From positions 1 through 55,084 of the forward strand of contig JBKGYK010000009.1 of the NCBI GenBank assembly GCA_046546095.1: a stretch of DNA of 55,084 nucleotides. The letters are read 5' to 3'. The notes beneath the pieces were generated by a model, which did not search any database, had not been told where the DNA came from, and saw nothing but the letters and a program-made list of their open reading frames with translations. The stretch's first letter is position 1; every line of letters starts with the position of its first letter. The DNA comes from JAQIBY01 sp046546095. Lineage in GTDB: Bacteria > Bacteroidota > Bacteroidia > Bacteroidales > ML635J-15. Made by a program: the position numbers and the translations under genes. Below are positions 36,301 through 44,146 of the stretch, one piece after another.

Positions 36301-39300
36301 CTTTATCGGAAGCGATAAAAGCATTTCTGCACCGGTTTTCAGAACATCCTCCGATGCAAATAAATCAGTTGTTCTTGAGTCATCCCTCCTGGATATAGAG
36401 TTTTATTGGGAAGTCCAGAAAAGTTCCAGACTTGATTTGCAGGCAGACTCATCTCTGATAAGACTTGTCGAAAATTCTTACAGCAATGCCTTTTTTGATG
36501 GAGGAGGACAGCAGTATTATGATCTTCAGATATACACATCCGAAGACAACAGTCCTGTTGATGATTATCTGGTGTCCTGCTACGGCTCCAACAGTTTCCA
36601 TAACTTTACGGTTTTCCCGGGAGGGACAATAGAAATAGAGGCCGGCTCTGTGACAACCATCGATAGTTTGCTGAGCATCAACGGAACATGTCCGGACAAA
36701 ATCCGTTTCAGGTCATCCAGCAGCGGGGACGAATTTACATTCAACAAAACAAATACAAGTTATCAGGATACAGCGTATTCACTGCTGGTTAGCGATATGG
36801 AGATAAACCCGTCTGCCGTTGCCATGCTAAGTACTGATGAAGGAAACAATACAGGATGGATTTTTGATCCAACTGAAGCTGCTGTGGCTGATTTTGATAT
36901 GCCATACCCGGCATGTGTTGAAACTGATCTGACTTTTGTCAATACATCACAGTCTATGCATGGTGGCCAGATGAATCTGGTGTTTGAATGGATAGTGGAA
37001 GATACAGATACAATTGGGACAACCGATCTGGAGTATTATTTCTCCAGCCAGGGTGATTACAAAATTACACTGATAGCTACCGATACCCTGACACATTGTT
37101 ATGATGTACATCATGATACCCTGAACCTTGTGGAACATTCTGTCGACCTTGCTTCTACACCTGGTAATCTCACAATTTGTGAAGGTGAATCTGTGAGTTT
37201 TGAGGCAAGCAGCAGTCAGACAGTTGACTACAACTTCTATCTGAATGACCAGCCCCTCAATCTGGGTGATGCGGTTGATTTATATGAAACCGATACCCTG
37301 AGCGGGATCAATGATATTTTTGTTGAAGCAGTACTGGAGGGTTGCGTTGAATACAGTGATACGCTTGATATCACCGTCAATCCTTTGCCTGAAGCCCTGG
37401 TGAGTGTCTCACCTTCAGATACCAGCATTTGTGATGGTGAAACCATTAGCTTTACTGCCTCCGGCGCTGATCAGTATCAGTATTATGTTGACAGCAGCAG
37501 CGTGACAAACATGTCCGACGAAACTCAGTACTCAACATCTTCCATTGACGATCTCGCTTTTGTACAGATACATGCTACCGATACAACCACAGGTTGCACT
37601 GCCTGGAGCGAGGACGAATTTACTGTCAGGGTATATGATAACCCGACAGTCGGCCTGAGTGCCGATATCGATCCGGCAGAAATATGTGATGGTGAAACAC
37701 TTGGATTTACCGCCACAGGAGCTGTTGAATATGAGTTCTTTGTCAATGGTGTTTCTCAGGGATCACCTACCAGTGATAACACCTTTTCTTCAGATATTTT
37801 GCAGGATGAAGATTTGGTGACAGTTGAAGGATATAATATCAATGGATGCAGTTCTGTCAGTGATTTTGTTAGTGTTACAGTGAATCCTGCACCAAATACC
37901 ACGCTCACCAGCGATGCTGATGCCAACAGTATTTGCGAAGGCGAGGAAATTACCTTTTCCGGATCAGGTGCGGTTGAGTATCTGTTCTTTATAGACAGTG
38001 TGGCCCAGGGAAGCTGGTCGCCGCAGGAAAGCCTTACAAGCAGTTCTGTAAGTCACGAACAGGTGATTGGACTGGCAGGCCGTATCGGCGATTGCTATGA
38101 TACTGCAAACAATATAACCATCAGTGTTTATCCGGATATTCAGTTAAGTGCCGATACCCTGGAAATTTGTGAGGGTGACCAGATCGTCTTTACTGCCACC
38201 GGTGATACCATTTATCAGTTTTATATTGATGGTATACCGGTTGGACCGGAGTCATCAGATAATCAGTACGTATCTTCATCATTGACCGATGGGCAAACTG
38301 TAAGTGTTACCGGAACACCAAATGCCTGTGAACCGGAAGCCCTGGATGTGATTGTTCATCCATTGCCTGAACCCGCGCTTAGTTGTTCGGATGCAGATAC
38401 CAGTATTTGTGAAGGCGATGAAATTACATTTACGGCCACAGATGCCGAACTGTATGAGTTTTTTGTGAATGATGTAAGTCAGGGACCTGCATCAGATGAG
38501 GCCGTTTTTAGTAGCACAGATCTGAATGACGGGGATACAGTCAGCATGAGTGCTTTCTCTGAATTCGGATGTTTTGCAGAGTCTGATGATGTGTACATTT
38601 TTGAAGTAAAACCCTATCCTGAAGTGAACCTGTTTAGTGCAGACCCTACTGAAATATGTGAAGGGGATACCGTACTGGTTGAAGGAAGTGGTGCTGATAT
38701 CTACGAATTCTTCCTGAACGGAGAGTCGCTGGATCCACCGGCATCCGAAAGCAGTACGGAACTAAGCGGACTAAGCAATATGGATGAAATCAGCCTGGAA
38801 GGGACCACAAACGGCTGTACTGCCTCAGCAACGGAAACGCTTAACTATACTGTATATAATCTTCCCAATGTCACGGTATCAGCCGGAAGTCCTTTGTCTG
38901 TCTGTGAAGGTGAACCCATCACCATCCTGGCAACAGGAGCCAGCGAGTATGAATTTCTTGTCAATGGGGTTTCTCAGGCTGCTCCCGATTCTGCTTCCGA
39001 ATTTGTTTCTGATATGCTAAATAATGGAGATGTAATTTCAGCTGTTGGTTATCAGAACATTTGCTCCGATACGTCTCAAAACAGCATTGAAGTCAACGTT
39101 AATGAAATTCCTGATCCTGTGTTTACTACCAACATGTCCGCTGAAGGCGCATGTCTGAATGATACACTGCATTTTGATGTTACAGGTGCACAGACTTTCG
39201 AGTTTTTTGTCGATGGTCTGTCTCAGGGTACACCCTCCTCAGACTCTGTGTTGACAATGCCTCAGTTTGTTGATGGGCAGGTTGTCAGTGTATTTGGCTA

Positions 39301-41359
39301 CAACAACTCCTGTTTAAGGGAGGCAGATACTGCATACACAATTTCGATTAATCACGTGGATATAGAAATAAGTACTACACCCGAAAGTACCGCTGTTTGC
39401 GGGTCTCAGGAGATTACTGCTCATGCAGAAGGTGCAGATTTGTATGAATTTTTCCTGGATGGTGCCTCCACAGGAGCTGCTTCAGAAAATAGCAATTATG
39501 ATTTTACAGTGAATGATGATGGAATGAGTGTGAGCGTTGAGGGTACTGACACTGTATCCGGTTGTCAGGAGAGAAGCGCATATATTTATTTCAATCAGAC
39601 AGCTCCGCCGGTGATTACACCTGAGGCCGGAGTGTTTTGTGAGCATGATTCTGTTTTACTTCAAAGCAGTGCGTCAGAAAATAACCAGTGGTTCCGTAAT
39701 GATGATCCCGTTCCTGGTGCTACCGGTGAGACCTATTTTGCCCGGCAGGGTGGCGAATATACTGTGCAGTTGATTGAAGGTGATGAAAAAGCTGTGTTTG
39801 CCGGTGGTGAAAATGCATACGGACAGCTCGGGACAGGAAATACGGTTCAGTCTGAGGTGCCTGTTCAGGCATTGACCGATGCTGATATTGTAGAGCTTGC
39901 CGCCGGCAGAAAATTTATGCTGGCACTGGATGAGGAAAGTAATCTGTGGGCCTGGGGTAATAATGATTATGGTAGCCTTGGTGATGGTTCCTATTCTCAT
40001 TCTTATGAGCCCCAAATTGTTCCCGGCCTTTCCTCTGCGACATCTGTTGCAGCAGGATATCACCATGCCATTGCTTTGATGGCTGATTCTACTCTGATGG
40101 CCTGGGGTCGAAATGATGACGGGCAACTGGGCTATGGAAATACTGCAGCCAGCAATTTCCCCAATGCCGTGCAGGAATTGTCCGGAATTGTTGCAGTGGC
40201 CGCCGGTGAAAGCCACAGCCTTGCTCTGGACGCCGACGGAAAAGTGTATGCATGGGGTAAAAATCAACATGGACAGCTTGGCTCAGGAGATACTGAATCA
40301 CTGGATTTACCCCATATGATCGACAATCTCGACAATATTCAGCATATCGCCTGCGGAGCAAATCATAATTTTGCCATCGATTCTGATGGACGTCTGTATG
40401 GCTGGGGTGCCAACAGTTCGGGTCAGCTCGGAACTTACGACATGAATAACAGACTGGAGCCTGCCGAAATTCTGGCACTCCCGGCTGTGAAACTTGTTGC
40501 TGCCGGAAAACAGCACAGCCTTGTTTACAATGAAAACGGCTATGTTTATGCCATGGGCGACAATACTCATGGACAGTTGGGTGTGCCCGGTGTGAGTGGA
40601 AGCTCAGAACCTGTATTGGTTGATATGAACGGTGGTATTGTTAAACTGGCTGCTGCCCCATCAGCTTCCTATGCCATTCGAAATGACAAAAGTCTGTGGG
40701 CCTGGGGACAGAATGGATCCGCGCAGTTATTACTCGGTACTTCTGAGAATGTTACTGAACCACAGAGATCAGAACTTATAAACGACCTTGCAGATGTGAG
40801 TGGTGGAATTAATTTCACTGCAGCCCTGCGTGAAGATGCTGCTGCTTGCTCTTCTGAACCTGTCAGCATTGAAATGTTGGATGTACCAGTGGTTGAAATT
40901 CAGCAAGATGGTTTACAGCTTTATGTTACTGAAGGAGAAAGCTGGCAATGGTTCCTCAACGGATCCATGATACCCGGAGAAACCGGCAGCAGTCTGGATG
41001 TTTCAGCTGAAGGGGATTATACTGTACTCATTGGCTTTGACAACGGCTGTGCGTACGAAACCGAACCCTTTGATTTTGCCCTGAGTGTAGAGGATTATCT
41101 TTCTGATGCCTTTGTGTCTGTATTACCCAACCCTTCTGACGGTAAATTTATGCTGACACTCAATATGCCTGTTCAGCTCCTTGATGAAATCAACGGATGG
41201 GAAGTATATACCCCGGAAGGTAAACGTGTTGAACGCAGAACGAACTTTACTGCCTCACCTGAACAGAAGATCGATCTCAGAAACCTGAAGCCGGGCATGT
41301 ATTATATGAAACTTGAAAATGATATCCGGTCGCTTGTCATTAAACTGGTGATCCGATAA
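33371..41359 (+). CDS. giant modular T9SS type A surface protein with Ig-like ladder and RCC1 propeller (2,662 aa)
   Basis: ATG 33371 is chosen because it begins a signal peptide (MGNKLLSLMLLLIIGGNLYA); the in-frame TTG at 33347 overlaps the likely -7 element. Order: three related modules of 340-450 residues, each opening YYW-(V/I/L)-(N/G)N-x-G-x-W ... NW and ending GW-x-(I/F); a PKD-like domain (around 36885-37130); ten Ig-like repeats of about 80 residues (ICEGxxITFTATGA, YEFFVNGVSQG); an eleventh Ig-like unit interrupted by seven RCC1 blades (39788-40840); a twelfth Ig-like unit; and a type A sorting domain (VLPNPSDGKFMLTL ... LKPGMYYMKLEN). It should be a long surface adhesin or matrix protein. 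It is monocistronic with its own terminator. No ligand or enzymatic site is recognised. Confidence 0.92.
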   Translation: MGNKLLSLMLLLIIGGNLYADDYYWVNNGGDWTDYQNHWSTSSGDTSNMHNSLPGPGDNVYFDANSFSQNSEMVVLDTNFVSLTSLNWAGVAFEPEFLSQSEDTLVIQQSLILSPDMEYNHFGPTFFEAPVSSVASFESAGHEIVGDVYFDIADGTIGLPSGINMPQNNLYLLAGTLNANNEELRFKAFNGDKDVPVDITGTPAITNADTIRCNQAFYLHDNMNVASLDAMLFMNLQSSDSCYISFSDNLTALDVRLNGNKKLFMQGPVKTTGNLNLDFSGSFYTNNYDLTCDTLKSNTSLARTFNAGSSKISLTAFMVDGNGLTLESSNAVLSFAGGSEYIYKSGNLNASYAKFAVDDARDIFVQSSFATDSLKLATGSGFIVKQGTTVDINGLLANGTCGEYIHVRSYCQDDMYVWPDENCISQMPVINASADVTANYLKIGFVKAQNATLTANNSYAQGNTDGWTINEPAQSDTLYWIGNTGYWHDAANWSDASGGTPQTCVPNPESLVVFDDASFASDGDTVKLTKTAYCRAVTWADVTHNVIWDGNADLNIQDSLELNAGLQADYHGDILFSTNQPSDTFDIYTHGVNLNSNLVFNGDASWRFNDGLISTENLILNDGNLILENQTVSCARFYADTDNGRNLNLKKADVTLTGDNQAWLVNPANLTFTADSSSLVLQSSNGLLQKFEGGDLNYHDLIALTEETELTGSNSFNLISLQPGNTFWLEPLSVTQTDSLIANGSCDQQIIISSTNITDTVQFVKTGFDTLQVNSVLLKNVTADTTGSVYYEAVASDSAGIVNGWEFTGSTAGKTYYWLGNNSQWSDVANWEVDGNPATCLPGLKDTVVIDSAHLAIASDTILINIDKMAYCYFLDASDTASIPVHMTFNHELVSKTGVDLHNVEMMYPENLSMNSLFDVEHGLRIMPDQNNATISTDSASLRVKLFINPYHPDDTVFLETDIHFSELAGINVVSGTFIGSDKSISAPVFRTSSDANKSVVLESSLLDIEFYWEVQKSSRLDLQADSSLIRLVENSYSNAFFDGGGQQYYDLQIYTSEDNSPVDDYLVSCYGSNSFHNFTVFPGGTIEIEAGSVTTIDSLLSINGTCPDKIRFRSSSSGDEFTFNKTNTSYQDTAYSLLVSDMEINPSAVAMLSTDEGNNTGWIFDPTEAAVADFDMPYPACVETDLTFVNTSQSMHGGQMNLVFEWIVEDTDTIGTTDLEYYFSSQGDYKITLIATDTLTHCYDVHHDTLNLVEHSVDLASTPGNLTICEGESVSFEASSSQTVDYNFYLNDQPLNLGDAVDLYETDTLSGINDIFVEAVLEGCVEYSDTLDITVNPLPEALVSVSPSDTSICDGETISFTASGADQYQYYVDSSSVTNMSDETQYSTSSIDDLAFVQIHATDTTTGCTAWSEDEFTVRVYDNPTVGLSADIDPAEICDGETLGFTATGAVEYEFFVNGVSQGSPTSDNTFSSDILQDEDLVTVEGYNINGCSSVSDFVSVTVNPAPNTTLTSDADANSICEGEEITFSGSGAVEYLFFIDSVAQGSWSPQESLTSSSVSHEQVIGLAGRIGDCYDTANNITISVYPDIQLSADTLEICEGDQIVFTATGDTIYQFYIDGIPVGPESSDNQYVSSSLTDGQTVSVTGTPNACEPEALDVIVHPLPEPALSCSDADTSICEGDEITFTATDAELYEFFVNDVSQGPASDEAVFSSTDLNDGDTVSMSAFSEFGCFAESDDVYIFEVKPYPEVNLFSADPTEICEGDTVLVEGSGADIYEFFLNGESLDPPASESSTELSGLSNMDEISLEGTTNGCTASATETLNYTVYNLPNVTVSAGSPLSVCEGEPITILATGASEYEFLVNGVSQAAPDSASEFVSDMLNNGDVISAVGYQNICSDTSQNSIEVNVNEIPDPVFTTNMSAEGACLNDTLHFDVTGAQTFEFFVDGLSQGTPSSDSVLTMPQFVDGQVVSVFGYNNSCLREADTAYTISINHVDIEISTTPESTAVCGSQEITAHAEGADLYEFFLDGASTGAASENSNYDFTVNDDGMSVSVEGTDTVSGCQERSAYIYFNQTAPPVITPEAGVFCEHDSVLLQSSASENNQWFRNDDPVPGATGETYFARQGGEYTVQLIEGDEKAVFAGGENAYGQLGTGNTVQSEVPVQALTDADIVELAAGRKFMLALDEESNLWAWGNNDYGSLGDGSYSHSYEPQIVPGLSSATSVAAGYHHAIALMADSTLMAWGRNDDGQLGYGNTAASNFPNAVQELSGIVAVAAGESHSLALDADGKVYAWGKNQHGQLGSGDTESLDLPHMIDNLDNIQHIACGANHNFAIDSDGRLYGWGANSSGQLGTYDMNNRLEPAEILALPAVKLVAAGKQHSLVYNENGYVYAMGDNTHGQLGVPGVSGSSEPVLVDMNGGIVKLAAAPSASYAIRNDKSLWAWGQNGSAQLLLGTSENVTEPQRSELINDLADVSGGINFTAALREDAAACSSEPVSIEMLDVPVVEIQQDGLQLYVTEGESWQWFLNGSMIPGETGSSLDVSAEGDYTVLIGFDNGCAYETEPFDFALSVEDYLSDAFVSVLPNPSDGKFMLTLNMPVQLLDEINGWEVYTPEGKRVERRTNFTASPEQKIDLRNLKPGMYYMKLENDIRSLVIKLVIR
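33430..36880 (+). repeat. three N-terminal modules of the giant protein
   Basis: Modules begin near 33430, 34797 and 35811 with YYWVNNGGDW, LYWIGNTGYW and YYWLGNNSQW. Each has a following NW/NHW, a (V/L)P-x-(P/G)-x-x-(D/S) turn and FD or ID, and each closes with a GW-x-(I/F) phrase. Between these signatures they diverge strongly. Confidence 0.75.
37138..39787 (+). repeat. ladder of Ig-like repeats
   Basis: Eleven units of about 240 bases, marked at protein level by ICEG-(D/E)-x-(I/V)-x-FTATGA, Y-x-FFVNG and a later Cys. The first ten are tandem; the eleventh is split by the RCC1 region and resumes at 40841. Confidence 0.82.
39788..40840 (+). repeat. seven-bladed RCC1 propeller region
   Basis: Seven consecutive units of about 50 residues carry the RCC1 signature (GGENAYGQLGTG, WGNNDYGSLGDG, WGRNDDGQLGYG, WGKNQHGQLGSG, WGANSSGQLGTY, MGDNTHGQLGVP, WGQNGSAQLLLG), with intervening AAG-x-x-H-(S/N)-x-A-L phrases. 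Seven is the full count for a closed RCC1 propeller. Confidence 0.93.
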
Positions 41360-41377
41360 ATAAAATGCAAAAACAGG

Positions 41378-41411
41378 AAAAAGCCATCTTCAGCAATGAG
41401 GATGGCTTTTT
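41378..41411. terminator. bidirectional terminator, perfect 11-bp stem
   Basis: AAAAAGCCATC at 41378-41388 pairs perfectly with 41401-41411, with a 12-base loop and A/T-rich arms giving a T-run in either direction. It separates the convergent giant-protein gene and the 41442 gene. Confidence 0.82.
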
Positions 41412-41441
41412 CCATATATTCTGATAAATGCAAAAGAAAAT

Positions 41442-44135
41442 CTATCTGACACTAAGTTTATGCCGGCTTATTCCTGTGTGGGTTTTGCAATGGATAATGT
41501 ACAAACCGGGTGAAAAATTCCGGACATCAAGTATGGCCTCCTGATTATTGATTATTTGATCAGAAATCTTTTGCCCGTTGATTGTGTAAAGTGAAACGGA
41601 CTGTATGTTCTCTTTACATTGGATTGTACAATAATCAGCCGCAGGATTGGGAAATATGTTCACCTGATGAGTAATCTGGTTTTCTTTTACCGCAAGTTCG
41701 TTGGCAGCGGAATAGTTTGTAGGGGTTCTGTTTTCATTGAACCAGGTGATCAGAGAGTCCAGTTTTGGCCGGTAGTTAAAGTGACCTGTTTTGCTGTTAT
41801 CATGCGGTATATAGGCAAAAAGAATATCTACAGTATTTTTTTCTCCGGGCTCCAGGGTAAAAGGCCCCATCGAGCACAGACCTCGCCGATCATCCGGAGT
41901 GTTGTTTTCTGTTGTTTCACTCCAGGCCGGCTGTGGAACTCCATTGGTACCGCTGCCCGACGGATCTGTATTACCCGGAAACATATAATCGCATGGCAAT
42001 GAAGAATCAGCACCTCCTGATGCATGTCCGTTTCCTCCGTAACAAAGTGTTGTGTTGTCTTTCCAGTGGCCTGTGAGGTAGCTGTAATACTCCTCCGGAG
42101 TAAACGGGTCCGTGGTGGCAGCAGTGGCACCCTGAGAAGGGTTGTTGTAATAAATAAACTTGCTCATTTTGATGCTTTCATTGTCTGTAATCCCGTCATT
42201 GTCATTATCCAGACCGTCAGGATCTGCATCCGGACCTTTGAGAATTGTAACCGTTTGAACAGGTGGTTTGCTTCCATAGCCAAGGTAATTCTGGAATGTT
42301 TCATCAAAACTGTCTCCGTTGTAAAAATAGAAGGAATTTCTGCTGACATCGCATCCCACATAATCATCAAAGGCATTGCCGATATCTGCATCTACCCAGA
42401 CACCAATGTAAACACTGTCATACTGTTGATCAGAACGGTTGATCACATCAACCCTTAGATAAGTCTGATAATTGATGAGTTCGGTATATTCGTCCTGCGG
42501 GTTGTCGTATCTGAATCCGTAAAATGAATGTTGCATTTCCACTCCCATAGGATTGCCACCTGTCTCATCATTAGGGTGGGTGTTATCATTGTTGATCCAC
42601 CAGAGCATCTGGTCGCCCAGAATCTGGGGATAATCCCCGTCCTCAGTACTGTATATCCCGTCGTTGTTGTTGTCAAAAAAAGGAGCCAGTGCATCATCTC
42701 CGGCAGGACCGTTCCCCGGCCAGTCATTCATGTCATCCGGAACATCAAACAATTTGGTGTTGTAATTTTCATAAATAAACTGTTCTACATCAAGTCTGTC
42801 AATTTTCCAGACCCTGTCATATTGATTGCTTGTGCTTGTATCGCATTCTCCCTGCTCAGTTCCACCGGTATTCAGGGGGCCCGGTGCAAAATCATACACC
42901 GGAAGATCGGAATCCTGTGACCTGTTGTAAGCTGAGGCAGAAAGATGCAATTCTCCGGATTGATCAAAGCCACCGATCCAGAGGCCGGAAGCGAATATTG
43001 AATTTGTGCCTGAATCAATGGGAACTTCATATCGCGGATAGCCAATCCCGTCCCAGAACATGGAACCATAGCTTTTTACTGTTGCACCAACCTGATTGAT
43101 GTCAAGTGTCTTGAGGTTTTTGCTCCAAAAACCGCTCTGGAAATTTTCATGCTCCGATTTATCAATAATATAAGCTGCAAGTGAGGACCACATGCAGTGA
43201 TAAATGACACCGTTTTCTCCCTTGCTTGCAGATAGCCTTGTGTTTGTTACCGTATGGCCGGGAAAGATAAACAGGTAATGACCGTTGTCGTATATGCTAT
43301 TGGATATGATTTTTGAATCATGATTATAAATGATATTCAGACTTCCGTCAGTATCAGCGGAAAAACATGCACCCAGAGTGGAATGAGTGGGTTCATATGC
43401 TTTATGTTGGCTGAAGCCTAAAAAGGATTGGTTATCAGGATTATACCTGATAATGCTCTCCCTGTCTGATGTAAGTGTGTTCAGACTTATCCATAAATAT
43501 CCTTCATGAATTATCAGGTCATTGACTGATACATCGTTGAGTACTATGCTTACTACTGATCCATCATAGCAGTACAAACCGTTTCGCGTGCCCCAGTATA
43601 ATTTGCCGTCACTGTATTCCATGGGGGAATGACACAGAAAGGATGGATTATAGCCTGGTATCTGAATGAAATTCCAGTGATTCCCGTCAAATATCGCCAG
43701 ACTGTCAAGGATTGCATCTTTTGTGCAAAGAGCGTAGATTTTATTTGGCCTCTGTAAAACTGCTTCTGTACGGAAGTCCGTAAGACCGCCACCCGGGAAA
43801 TCCCAGACTTGTTCACTGATGCGGGCAATACCGTCTGCCGTGGCAAAGCAAATGTTATCACCCATTACATCAATGTCGTTAACACGGTTTGACTGTATGG
43901 GTGAGTTGTCCATGGTATAAAATGTAAAGCCGCCATCATTGTATCTGGCTACTCCTGCATCATAATAAGCAATCCATGCATTGTTTTCTGCATCGGTAGC
44001 TACATCCATTTTCCTATGGGTTAAAGCATCTCCATAAGCTGAGTCATTCAGATATGTGATGCCGTTTTGTGCCTGCACCTGTGTCAATATCAGAAGCAAA
44101 ACAAACAGGAGTGAATATGTGGAATGTTTTTTCAT
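41442..44135 (-). CDS. T9SS type A cargo protein with propeller-like N-terminus (897 aa)
   Basis: The protein has a signal peptide (MKKHSTYSLLFVLLLILTQVQAQ), an N-terminal region (about 25-320) with short W-x-AYYDAGVARYNDG and ICFATADGIARIS phrases like those of two-component-regulator or BNR-type propellers, a middle region rich in Asp/Asn loops (FFDNNNDGIYSTEDGDYP, DPDGLDNDNDGITDNE) that resemble calcium-binding TSP3/dockerin loops, and a type A sorting domain (INIFPN-like VNIFPNPAADYCTI ... NFSPGLYIIHCK). No catalytic residues are recognised. It is the last gene of the operon led by the ECF sigma factor at 49404 and lies 11 bases after the SprB-like cargo gene. Confidence 0.87.
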   Translation of the reverse strand: MKKHSTYSLLFVLLLILTQVQAQNGITYLNDSAYGDALTHRKMDVATDAENNAWIAYYDAGVARYNDGGFTFYTMDNSPIQSNRVNDIDVMGDNICFATADGIARISEQVWDFPGGGLTDFRTEAVLQRPNKIYALCTKDAILDSLAIFDGNHWNFIQIPGYNPSFLCHSPMEYSDGKLYWGTRNGLYCYDGSVVSIVLNDVSVNDLIIHEGYLWISLNTLTSDRESIIRYNPDNQSFLGFSQHKAYEPTHSTLGACFSADTDGSLNIIYNHDSKIISNSIYDNGHYLFIFPGHTVTNTRLSASKGENGVIYHCMWSSLAAYIIDKSEHENFQSGFWSKNLKTLDINQVGATVKSYGSMFWDGIGYPRYEVPIDSGTNSIFASGLWIGGFDQSGELHLSASAYNRSQDSDLPVYDFAPGPLNTGGTEQGECDTSTSNQYDRVWKIDRLDVEQFIYENYNTKLFDVPDDMNDWPGNGPAGDDALAPFFDNNNDGIYSTEDGDYPQILGDQMLWWINNDNTHPNDETGGNPMGVEMQHSFYGFRYDNPQDEYTELINYQTYLRVDVINRSDQQYDSVYIGVWVDADIGNAFDDYVGCDVSRNSFYFYNGDSFDETFQNYLGYGSKPPVQTVTILKGPDADPDGLDNDNDGITDNESIKMSKFIYYNNPSQGATAATTDPFTPEEYYSYLTGHWKDNTTLCYGGNGHASGGADSSLPCDYMFPGNTDPSGSGTNGVPQPAWSETTENNTPDDRRGLCSMGPFTLEPGEKNTVDILFAYIPHDNSKTGHFNYRPKLDSLITWFNENRTPTNYSAANELAVKENQITHQVNIFPNPAADYCTIQCKENIQSVSLYTINGQKISDQIINNQEAILDVRNFSPGLYIIHCKTHTGISRHKLSVR

Positions 44136-44146
44136 GATTAGTGCCT

